Below, one piece after another: positions 50,251-60,885 of a DNA stretch of 64,000 bases; within the stretch, counting starts at the first letter, position 1; each line of letters starts with the position of its first letter. The stretch lies in NCBI GenBank assembly GCA_964401935.1, contig CAYOAL010000011.1:62001-126000 (forward strand), read 5' to 3'. The position numbers and the translations under genes are program-made. Under the pieces are notes generated by a model, which did not search any database, was not told the origin of the DNA, and was given only the letters and a program-made list of their open reading frames with translations. The stretch comes from JAPYTK01 sp964401935. Its GTDB lineage: Bacteria > Myxococcota_A > Polyangia > Polyangiales > Polyangiaceae.

Positions 50251-50294
50251 TGTGACCCGAAGCGTCGCGTGAGCCTCGGTGCTCGCGCGCGTTC

Positions 50295-50340
50295 GAACGA
50301 GCCCCGCGAGCCAACTGGACGCGGGGTTCTTTCGTTTGTG
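50295..50340 (+). terminator. Terminator of the PPC-type lipoprotein gene
   Basis: CCCCGCG (50302-50308), an 11-nt loop and CGCGGGG (50320-50326) are followed by TTCTTTCGTTTGTG. Flanking GAAC/GTTC can extend the stem. Confidence 0.6.
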
Positions 50341-50418
50341 CCCGGCGCGACGCCCAGCGCGGACGCGGGGCTCGTTCGTTGTCGTCTTTCGTTTTGTGCC
50401 CAGCGCGACGCCCAGCGC
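50317..50418. repeat. Imperfect tandem duplication, 44 and 58 bp
   Basis: Copy 1 (50317-50360) and copy 2 (50361-50418) share the start GGACGCGGGG and the end GCGCGACGCCCAGCGC; copy 2 has a 14-bp insertion. The duplication repeats the distal half of the terminator, and the 15-bp arm at 50294-50308 can also pair perfectly with 50364-50378. Confidence 0.75.
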
Positions 50419-50476
50419 GGACCCACGAGCCCACCGAGCCGAGCCTGCCAGCGCGGCGCTCTTCCCGGACGTCGAT

Positions 50477-50511
50477 TTCGCATAAGATATATTATGTTAA
50501 CTTCCGGTTGC
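50477..50511 (+). promoter_or_regulatory. A+T-rich promoter region
   Basis: TTTCGCATAAGATATATTATGTT stands out from the surroundings; TAAGAT or TATATT may be the -10. CATAA/TTATG form short inverted arms around it. Confidence 0.35.
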
Positions 50512-50623
50512 GCCAAGGGTGCGACATCAGGGGCTCGTGCCCCTTCGTCGGTCGCCATCGCCACGACGTGGCGGATGGTTGGGGAGCTGGCTCTCGATCG
50601 CGTCGTATGTTCTCCTTGGACTC

Positions 50624-52489
50624 ATGGGTGTGATGGCTGGCTTGAACAATGGCTTGGTGCGGTGGGGTTGGCTCGGCGTGGTGGCGGCGGGCCTCGCGCT
50701 CGGCGGCGCGTGCGACGCGGGCGGCGCGGCGACGGGATCGAGCTCCGGGAGCGGCGCGTCCGGCGGTGGCGACGTCGGTGGCGGGCTCTCGGTGGGTCCC
50801 GGCGGTGGTGGTCCGGGTTGCAGCGGCGCCCTCACCTGCTCTCCGTCGCTTCATGAAGTGATCTGCGAGGACGACGGCACGGTCGTGGAGGTGTGCGCGG
50901 ACGGGCTCGGCTGCGGCAACGGCAGCTGTGTGCCGGCGTGCGAGGCGGCCGAGATCAACAAGAGCACGGTGGGTTGCGACTACTTCGCGGTGAACCCGGA
51001 CGTCACCTGGTCGCAGGGCGCTTGCTACGCGGTGTTCGTCGCCAACACGTGGACCACGCCGGTGGAGCTGAGCGTGGACTTCGACGGGCAGCCGCTCGAC
51101 GTGGCCGGCTTGGCGCGGATCCCGTCGGGCTCGGGGGCGTCGCTCACCTACGCGCCGCTGCCGAACGGCGAGCTCCCGCCTGGTGAGGTGGCGATCTTGT
51201 TCTTGGCGCAGTTCGGCCCCGAGACCCTCTACACCCCGGCCTGTCCGGCGGGGATCATCCCGGGGGTGAACACCGAGGACGCGGCGCTCCACGAGACGGG
51301 GATCGGGCGATCGTTTTTCATCCGCGCCACGGCGCCGGTCGCTGCCTACGACATTTTCCCCTACGGCGGCGGGTGGAGCGCCATCACCAGCGCGACCCTC
51401 CTGGTGCCGACCACCGCCTGGGACACGAACTACATCGGGGTGGCGCCCTACCAGACGACGATCACGTCCTCCACGTCGTTCTCGTGGCTGCAGATCGTGG
51501 CCGAAGAGGACGACACCGACGTGACCATCAGCCCAACCTTCGCGATCGAGGGCGGGACCAACGTGGCCCCCACCGGCGCGGGGCAGCCCATCACCTACTC
51601 GATCCAGCGCGGCGAGGTGCTCCAGATTTCCCAAGCGCAGGAGCTCAGCGGCAGTCCGATCCAGGCGACCAAGCCCATCGGCGTGATCGGGGGCAACCGC
51701 TGCATGAACATCCCGGCCGGCACGAGCGCGTGCGACGCGGGCCACCAGATGCTCACGCCGGTGAAGGCGATGGGGAACGAGTACGTCGCCGTTCGTCACC
51801 GGGATCGGTTCGTAGGCACCGTCGAGACCCCACCATGGCGCATCGTGGGTGCGGTGGATGGCACCACCCTCACCTACGTTCCGGCCGCTCCAGCGGGCGC
51901 CCCCACGGCGCTCAGCTCGGGACAGGTGGTCGAGTTTGCCGCGTCGGAGCCGTTCGTGGTGCGCAGCCAGGACGCAGATCACCCCTTCTACATGTCGGCA
52001 CACATGACCGGCTGCAGCGCGGTGAGCCCCTTCGACGACTGTCGCGGCGATCCGGAGACCGTCAACGTGGTGCCCACCTCGCAGTATCTCTCGGAGTATG
52101 TCTTCTTCACCGATCCGACCTATCCCGAGACGCACCTCGTCATCGTGCGCGCCAAGGGGCCCGACGGCTTCGCCGACGTGGAGCTCGACTGCGCCGACAC
52201 GATCGGGGGCTGGCAGCCGCTCGGGAGCGACCACGAGTGGGCCTACCTCGACCTGGTGACGGGGAACTTCTCTCCCGTGGGGAGCTGCGACAACGGCCGG
52301 CACGAGGCCCGCTCGACCGCGCCCTTCACGATCACGGTGTGGGGCTGGGGCAGCGCCATCACCGGCGGCTCCATCGATCCCAGCCAGAACGTGCCGGGCT
52401 TCTACAGCCAGTTCGTGAGCTACGCCTATCCGGCGGGCGCGGGGGTGGCCCCGGTGACCCAGATCGAGGTGCCGCCCACGCCGAAGTGA
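50624..52489 (+). CDS. Large surface lipoprotein, IgGFc-binding-like
   Basis: 621 residues. A signal peptide ends in LALGGAC (Cys ~30). A Gly/Ser linker is followed by a Cys-rich knob (CSGALTCSPSLHEVICEDDG, CADGLGCGNGSCVPAC) and a beta-rich region with repeating GTSACDAGHQML-type segments; YIGVAPYQTTITSSTSFSWLQ and ADHPFYMSAHMTG are typical of IgGFc-binding/VWD-associated N-terminal domains found in myxobacterial surface proteins. Function unknown. ATGs at 50624 and 50633 are both possible. GTGA overlap couples it to the methyltransferase gene. Confidence 0.78.
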   Translation: MGVMAGLNNGLVRWGWLGVVAAGLALGGACDAGGAATGSSSGSGASGGGDVGGGLSVGPGGGGPGCSGALTCSPSLHEVICEDDGTVVEVCADGLGCGNGSCVPACEAAEINKSTVGCDYFAVNPDVTWSQGACYAVFVANTWTTPVELSVDFDGQPLDVAGLARIPSGSGASLTYAPLPNGELPPGEVAILFLAQFGPETLYTPACPAGIIPGVNTEDAALHETGIGRSFFIRATAPVAAYDIFPYGGGWSAITSATLLVPTTAWDTNYIGVAPYQTTITSSTSFSWLQIVAEEDDTDVTISPTFAIEGGTNVAPTGAGQPITYSIQRGEVLQISQAQELSGSPIQATKPIGVIGGNRCMNIPAGTSACDAGHQMLTPVKAMGNEYVAVRHRDRFVGTVETPPWRIVGAVDGTTLTYVPAAPAGAPTALSSGQVVEFAASEPFVVRSQDADHPFYMSAHMTGCSAVSPFDDCRGDPETVNVVPTSQYLSEYVFFTDPTYPETHLVIVRAKGPDGFADVELDCADTIGGWQPLGSDHEWAYLDLVTGNFSPVGSCDNGRHEARSTAPFTITVWGWGSAITGGSIDPSQNVPGFYSQFVSYAYPAGAGVAPVTQIEVPPTPK

Positions 52490-53586
52490 GCGCGACGAGC
52501 TCCTCCTCCATCCGGCGTCTCTGCGAGGCCGCCGAGGCCGCCAGCCGCGACGGAGATCTCGGGCGCGCCATCGCGTGCTACCGGGAGCTCGCGGAGCTCG
52601 TCCCCTCCCCGGCCGTGCTCAACAACCTCGGCCTCGTGCTCGCTCGCGACGGCCAGCTCGAGGCGGCGGTGGCGGTGTTCGGCTGCGCGCTCGCGGCGGA
52701 GCGGCCGACCTCGGCGGCGGTGTTCGTGAACCTCGGCAACGCGCTCCGCCGTCTCGGGCGGCGAGCGGAGGCGGTGGCTGCGTACGAGCAGGCCATCGCG
52801 GTGGAGCCCACGTCGGCAGCCGCTCACTTCAACGCCCACGCCGCCCTCTACGACGCCGCGGCGCCGGAGCGAGCGCTCACGGCCCTCGAGCGGGCCTCGT
52901 CGCTGCGACCGCACCACGCGGACACGCGATTTTACCTGGGCGCGCTCCGGCGGCTCCACGGTCGCGACGACCCCACCCTCGAGGCCGAGCTCCCCCCTGA
53001 ATGTGAGTTCTTGGTCTCGTCGCTTCGTCACGCACAAGCGCACCGGGTGGCGGCGACCCGGCTGTTCGCGGACACCTTCGAGCTGTTGCGCTTCGCGTTG
53101 TCGTGCGCCCCTCCCGAGGGGCTGCTGCTCGAGCTCGGGGTGCGTCGCGGCACGACGGTGCGCTTCCTCGCGAGCGCGTGCCCCGAGGGATCGGTGCACG
53201 GCTTCGACTCGTTCGAGGGCCTCCCTTCGGCCTGGGGCGACCAGCCCGCGGGGCTCTACAGCACCCGGGGGGAGCTGCCCGAGGTGCCCGACAACGTGAC
53301 CCTCCACCCCGGTTGGTTCGCCGACACCCTCCCCTCCTTCGTGGCGAGCCTCGAGGAGCCGGTGCGCTTCGTTCATGTCGACTGTGATCTGTACGCGTCG
53401 ACACGCGCCGCGCTCGCGCCGCTGAAGCCGCACCTGTGCCGCGGGGCGGTGCTGGTGTTCGACGAGTACCTCTGTAACCCTGGTTGGGAGCAGGAGGAGC
53501 ACCGCGCCCTGCTCGAGCTCGACCTCCCCTTCACCTATCTCGCGTTCAGCCTGTTCACCAAACAAGCCGCGGTGCGCCTCCTCTGA
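52486..53586 (+). CDS. TPR / TylF-type methyltransferase fusion
   Basis: 366 residues. The first ~160 residues are TPRs (AIACYRELAELVPSPAVLNNLG; AVAAYEQAIAVEPTSAAAHF). The C-terminal ~200 residues are a class I SAM-dependent methyltransferase resembling TylF/macrocin O-methyltransferases: LLLELGVRRGTTVRFLA (SAM-binding), GFDSFEGLPSAWG, FVHVDCDLYASTRAAL and GAVLVFDEY. It probably methylates a small hydroxylated compound or glycan. The GTG start overlaps the upstream stop (GTGA), an odd link to a surface lipoprotein. Cytosolic. Confidence 0.85.
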   Translation: MSATSSSSIRRLCEAAEAASRDGDLGRAIACYRELAELVPSPAVLNNLGLVLARDGQLEAAVAVFGCALAAERPTSAAVFVNLGNALRRLGRRAEAVAAYEQAIAVEPTSAAAHFNAHAALYDAAAPERALTALERASSLRPHHADTRFYLGALRRLHGRDDPTLEAELPPECEFLVSSLRHAQAHRVAATRLFADTFELLRFALSCAPPEGLLLELGVRRGTTVRFLASACPEGSVHGFDSFEGLPSAWGDQPAGLYSTRGELPEVPDNVTLHPGWFADTLPSFVASLEEPVRFVHVDCDLYASTRAALAPLKPHLCRGAVLVFDEYLCNPGWEQEEHRALLELDLPFTYLAFSLFTKQAAVRLL

Positions 53587-53606
53587 GCGAGGGCCGGTGC
53601 CCGCGC

Positions 53607-53642
53607 GGGGCGCCTCGTCCCAGCGACGGGGCAGCGCGCCCC
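53607..53642. terminator. Possible terminator between convergent genes
   Basis: GGGGCGC (53607-53613) pairs with GCGCCCC (53636-53642), with CGTC/GACG pairing inside. No U tract. Confidence 0.35.
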
Positions 53643-53659
53643 TCCCCTACGCTCGGCGG

Positions 53660-54256
53660 TCAGCGCACCGAGTCGGGCCGCGGGAGGCCGGGGATGGTGC
53701 CGAGGCCGTCGGTCTTTGCCCACCAGAGCTTCTGGCCTGGCGCGAGCTGCGCCCGCCCGCCGAGATCGAGCCACTCGGTGAGCTTGTCGGGCAGGCCGCC
53801 CTGCTCTACCGGCTGGAAGCCGCGCACGGCGAGAAAGCTCATGCTCCAGCTCGCGCGATCCCAACAGGGAGTCACCACGGTTTGAATGCCGAGGTGGTGG
53901 GCGATGTGTCCGAGCTCGCGCAACAGGTGGGTGCCGATCCCGAAGCGCTGGTGCATGGGGGACACGAGGAGGAGGGGCAGCCACGCCACGCCCGGCGCCT
54001 GATCCGCCCACGCGAGGTAGGCCACCGCCTCGTGATCCGCCTCCGCCACCAGCACGTCGTGGCTGCGCGGCAGGCGGGCGATCTCGACGTCGGTCTTCGG
54101 CTTGATGTCCTCGGGCGAGAAGCCGACGTCGTAGAACAGCTGAGCGCAGTCTTGCTCGATCTGCGTCAGCGTGGAGAGCTGCGCCTCCTGCAGCTTCGTG
54201 ATGCGGATCTTCTCGGGGACCTTACGCTCGTCGGGGACTCTGCGTTCTTCGCTCAT
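53660..54256 (-). CDS. GNAT-family N-acetyltransferase
   Basis: 198 residues. The GNAT core is at ~30-160: DVLVAEADHEAVAYLAWAD, LLLVSPMHQRFGIGTHLLREL (acetyl-CoA pyrophosphate-binding Q/RxxGxG/A type) and MSFLAVRGFQPVE. It transfers an acetyl group from acetyl-CoA to an unknown amine. It starts 1 nt after the aconitase stop, so it is in the same operon; a regulatory link to aconitase is possible but unproven. Confidence 0.85.
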   Translation of the reverse strand: MSEERRVPDERKVPEKIRITKLQEAQLSTLTQIEQDCAQLFYDVGFSPEDIKPKTDVEIARLPRSHDVLVAEADHEAVAYLAWADQAPGVAWLPLLLVSPMHQRFGIGTHLLRELGHIAHHLGIQTVVTPCWDRASWSMSFLAVRGFQPVEQGGLPDKLTEWLDLGGRAQLAPGQKLWWAKTDGLGTIPGLPRPDSVR

Positions 54257-54257
54257 G

Positions 54258-56546
54258 TCATGACCTCGCGCTCGCGAGCGCGTTCAACGACGAGCCCGCC
54301 TGAAACCAGCTGATCTGGGCCGCCGACAGCGAGTGCTGCACTTCACAGCGATCGATGGAGCCGTCTTCGTGGGTGAGCTCCACGGTGAGCGATTGGCCGG
54401 GGGCGAGGCCCTCGAGTCCGCGGATGGCGACGCGGTCCTTCACCTGCACCTTGTCGTAGTCGGCCGGGTTCTTGAACGTGAGCGGCAAGACCCCCTGCTT
54501 CTTGAGGTTGGTCTCCGCGATGCGCGCGAAGCTCCGCGCGATGACGGCGCGAGCGCCGAGGTGTCGGGGAGACATGGCCGCGTGCTCTCGGCTCGAGCCC
54601 TCGCCGTAGTTCTCGTCGCCAAACACCACCCAGCCTTGGCCTCGAGCCTTGTAGGCGCGTGCGATGGCGGGCAGGCCGTCGACGGTGCCGTCGAACACAT
54701 TGACGCCTCTGCCCGCTTCGTCGGCGAAGGCGTTGACCGCGCCGATGTACATGTTGTTGCTGATGTTGTCGAGGTGGCCGCGGAAGCGCAGCCACGGCCC
54801 GGCGGGCGAGATGTGGTCGGTCGTGGTCTTGCCCTTGGCCTTCAGGAGCACCACCAGCTCGGTGAGATCTTTGCCGTCCCAGGGCTCGAACCGCTCGAGC
54901 AGCGCCAGCCGATCGCTCTTGGGATCCACCTCTACGGCGACCGCGCTGCGCTCGTCCGGCGGCGCGATGAAGCCTTCGTCGGCGCTCGCGAAGCCTGCTG
55001 CGGGGAGCTCGGGTGCGGTGGGCGGGGTGAGCTTGAACCGGCTCCCGTCGGCTGCCTCGAGCTCGTCGGTGAGGGGGTTGAAGGTGATGCTGCCCGCGGC
55101 GGCGAGGGCGATGACCATCTCGGGGCTCCCGATGAAGGCGAGGGTCTCCGCGTTGCCGTCGTTGCGGCGTTTGAAGTTGCGGTTGAACGAGGTGACGATC
55201 GAGTTGGTGGTGCCCATCTCGATGTCGTCGCGCTGCCACTGGCCGATGCAGGGGCCGCAGGCGTTGGCGAGCACGGTCGCCCCCGCCCGCTCGAGCACCT
55301 TCATCTGGCCATCGCGCTCGATGGTGGCGAAGATCTTGTCCGAGCCCGGGGTCACCATGAGCGGCGACTTGAGGGTGGCTCCCTTGTCGAGCACCTGCTG
55401 CGCGACGTGTGCGGCGCGGCCCATGTCTTCGTACGACGAGTTGGTGCAGCTGCCGATCAGCGCGTAGCTGAGCTTCGCGGGGTAGTTGCCCGCCGCCGCG
55501 TCCTTCGCCATCGCGGAGATGGGGTGCGCCAGATCCGGGGTGTGGGGACCGACCAGGTGCGGCTCGAGGGTGCTCAGATCGATCTCGATGACCCGATCGA
55601 AGAAGCGCGCGGGCTCCGCCTCGACCTCCGGGTCGGCGCGCAGGTGCTCGGCGTACTGATCGGCGAGGGCCGCGATCTCGGCGCGGTTGGTCTCCTCGAG
55701 GTACGACTTCATGCGCGCGTCGTAGGGGAACACGCTGGTGGTCGCGCCGTGCTCGGCCCCCATGTTGGTGACCGTGCCCTTGCCGGTGCAGCTCAGGGCT
55801 GCGGTGCCAGGGCCGAAGAACTCCACGATGTGGCCGGTGCCGCCCTTCACGGTGAGGATGGCGCACAGCTTGAGGATCACGTCTTTCGCCGAGGTCCAGC
55901 CCGAGAGCGTGCCGGTGAGCCTCACGCCGATGAGGCCCGGCCAGCGCAGATCGAAGGGCTCCCCCACCATCACGTCCACCGCGTCGGCCCCGCCGACGCC
56001 GATCGCGACCATGCCGAGGCCGCCCGCGTTGGGGGTGTGGGAGTCGGTCCCGATCATCATGCCACCGGGGAACGCGTAGTTCTCCAGCACCACCTGGTGG
56101 ATGATGCCGGCGCCCGGCTTCCAGAAGCCGATCCCGTACTTCGCGCTCACGGTGCGGAGGAACTCGTACACCTCGCGGTTGTCGTCGTAGGCCTTCAGGA
56201 GGTCTTTCTCGGCGCCCACGTGGGCCTGGATGAGGTGATCGCAGTGAACGGTGGAGGGCACCGCGGTGTCGGAGCGGCCGGCGTGCATGAACTGCAGGAG
56301 GGCCATCTGTGCGGTGGCGTCCTGCATGGCGACGCGGTCGGGGAAGAGGCCGACGTAGCTCTTCTTCCGCTCGGGGACGGCACCGCCACCGATCGCGGCG
56401 TCGTCGGCGCTCAGGGGGGCGAGGTGGGCGAAGAGGATCTTCTCGGCGTAGGTGAGCGGGCGCCCGGCTCGCTCGCGGGCGCTCTTCACGCGGCGCGCGA
56501 AGGCCTCATAGAAGGACTTGTAGAGGGCGGGGTCGAGCTTGATCAT
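54258..56546 (-). CDS. acnA: Aconitate hydratase
   Basis: 762 residues. It converts citrate to isocitrate in the TCA cycle. The [4Fe-4S] ligands are Cys ~364 in LIGSCTNSS and Cys ~430/433 in ACGPCIGQ. Other hallmarks: TVHCDHLIQAHVGAEKDL, GTDSHTPNAGGLGMVAIGVGGADAV and the C-terminal swivel domain with YGEGSSREHAA. The length and sequence fit the mitochondrial-type aconitase (near 760 residues) rather than the ~890-residue AcnA or AcnB types, so the symbol is used loosely. A perfect palindrome (56556-56567) lies 10 nt upstream. Confidence 0.94.
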   Translation of the reverse strand: MIKLDPALYKSFYEAFARRVKSARERAGRPLTYAEKILFAHLAPLSADDAAIGGGAVPERKKSYVGLFPDRVAMQDATAQMALLQFMHAGRSDTAVPSTVHCDHLIQAHVGAEKDLLKAYDDNREVYEFLRTVSAKYGIGFWKPGAGIIHQVVLENYAFPGGMMIGTDSHTPNAGGLGMVAIGVGGADAVDVMVGEPFDLRWPGLIGVRLTGTLSGWTSAKDVILKLCAILTVKGGTGHIVEFFGPGTAALSCTGKGTVTNMGAEHGATTSVFPYDARMKSYLEETNRAEIAALADQYAEHLRADPEVEAEPARFFDRVIEIDLSTLEPHLVGPHTPDLAHPISAMAKDAAAGNYPAKLSYALIGSCTNSSYEDMGRAAHVAQQVLDKGATLKSPLMVTPGSDKIFATIERDGQMKVLERAGATVLANACGPCIGQWQRDDIEMGTTNSIVTSFNRNFKRRNDGNAETLAFIGSPEMVIALAAAGSITFNPLTDELEAADGSRFKLTPPTAPELPAAGFASADEGFIAPPDERSAVAVEVDPKSDRLALLERFEPWDGKDLTELVVLLKAKGKTTTDHISPAGPWLRFRGHLDNISNNMYIGAVNAFADEAGRGVNVFDGTVDGLPAIARAYKARGQGWVVFGDENYGEGSSREHAAMSPRHLGARAVIARSFARIAETNLKKQGVLPLTFKNPADYDKVQVKDRVAIRGLEGLAPGQSLTVELTHEDGSIDRCEVQHSLSAAQISWFQAGSSLNALASARS

Positions 56547-56555
56547 CAGAGCTCA

Positions 56556-56567
56556 TCGACTAGTCGA
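56556..56567. promoter_or_regulatory. 12-bp palindrome upstream of aconitase
   Basis: TCGACTAGTCGA is a perfect palindrome between the divergent aconitase and mini-lipoprotein genes. It could bind a dimeric regulator of aconitase. Confidence 0.35.
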
Positions 56568-56643
56568 CCTGCGTTCAGGGATAAAGGACTGGAGTTGTCG
56601 CCCAACGCAACGTACCGATTGCGCACCGCTCGCCGTGCTCTGC

Positions 56644-56649
56644 TAGTAT
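56644..56649 (+). promoter_or_regulatory. -10 element of the mini-lipoprotein gene
   Basis: TAGTAT ends 8 nt before GTG 56657 and 11 nt before ATG 56660. TTGCGC at 56619-56624 may be the -35 (19-bp spacer). Confidence 0.45.
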
Positions 56650-56656
56650 CTCGACC

Positions 56657-56887
56657 GTGATGTCGTCATCGGGCCGCACCGCACTTCGCCTCATGTTGCT
56701 CTACGGAGCGGGGATGTTCGTCGGACTCTCGAGCGCCGGTTGCAGCAGCGCGTGCGCCGAGGCCCGCGACCTCTGCGAGGTGTGCGAGGTGCAAGCCATC
56801 GCCAACTGTGACCGCTTCGACGACCTCGACTCCGACGCGTGCGAGCAAGCCATCACCGCGTATGAAAGCAACTGCCCTGACGCCTGA
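56657..56887 (+). CDS. Cys-rich mini-lipoprotein C
   Basis: 76 residues (75 if the ATG at 56660 is used). A lipoprotein signal ends in GLSSAGC (Cys ~29). The mature part is only ~48 residues with the pattern CSSACAEARDLCEVCEVQ, then NCDRFDD, then ACEQAITAYESNC. The last six Cys likely form disulfides. A near copy follows at 56862, overlapping by 26 nt. Function unknown. Confidence 0.75.
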   Translation: MMSSSGRTALRLMLLYGAGMFVGLSSAGCSSACAEARDLCEVCEVQAIANCDRFDDLDSDACEQAITAYESNCPDA

Positions 56888-57083
56888 GTGGTGCTCCGTG
56901 CTCGTCGGCTTGACGCTCGGGATCTTGGTCGCGGGCTGCGGCGACCCCTGCGAAGATCTTCAAGCCGTGTGCGATCGATGTCAGGATCCGAACCAGAAGG
57001 CCGCGTGCGAGCGGAGTGTGGATGACGATCCCGACGACGTGTGCGAGCAGAACATCGACAGCTACGACAGCATCTGCAACTGA
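56862..57083 (+). CDS. Cys-rich mini-lipoprotein D
   Basis: 73 residues. A signal peptide ends in LVAGC (Cys ~26). CGDPCEDLQAVCDRCQD, ACERSVDDD and VCEQNIDSYDSIC mirror mini-lipoprotein C residue by residue, including the CEQ-x-I-x-x-Y-x-S-x-C end, so they are tandem paralogues. The start overlaps the end of C by 26 nt, suggesting coupled translation. Function unknown. Confidence 0.75.
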   Translation: MKATALTPEWCSVLVGLTLGILVAGCGDPCEDLQAVCDRCQDPNQKAACERSVDDDPDDVCEQNIDSYDSICN

Positions 57084-57157
57084 CGGCAAGCCATGATTCG
57101 ACGAAGACGGGCAGGATCCGTGGACGGCACCTCCACTGACGGCATCTGAAGCGGGGC

Positions 57158-60844
<3,687 letters not shown>

Positions 60845-60885
60845 CCGGCGCGGTCACCTCCGAGCCGCCTTGTGTGGGGCGGGCG

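Larger units (their letters stand above)
50251..50623. other. 373-bp gap: duplicated terminator and A+T-rich promoter
   Basis: No gene. It contains a terminator-like hairpin (50302-50326), an imperfect tandem duplication (50317-50418) and an A+T-rich segment at 50477-50511 likely to hold the promoter of the next gene. Confidence 0.65.
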
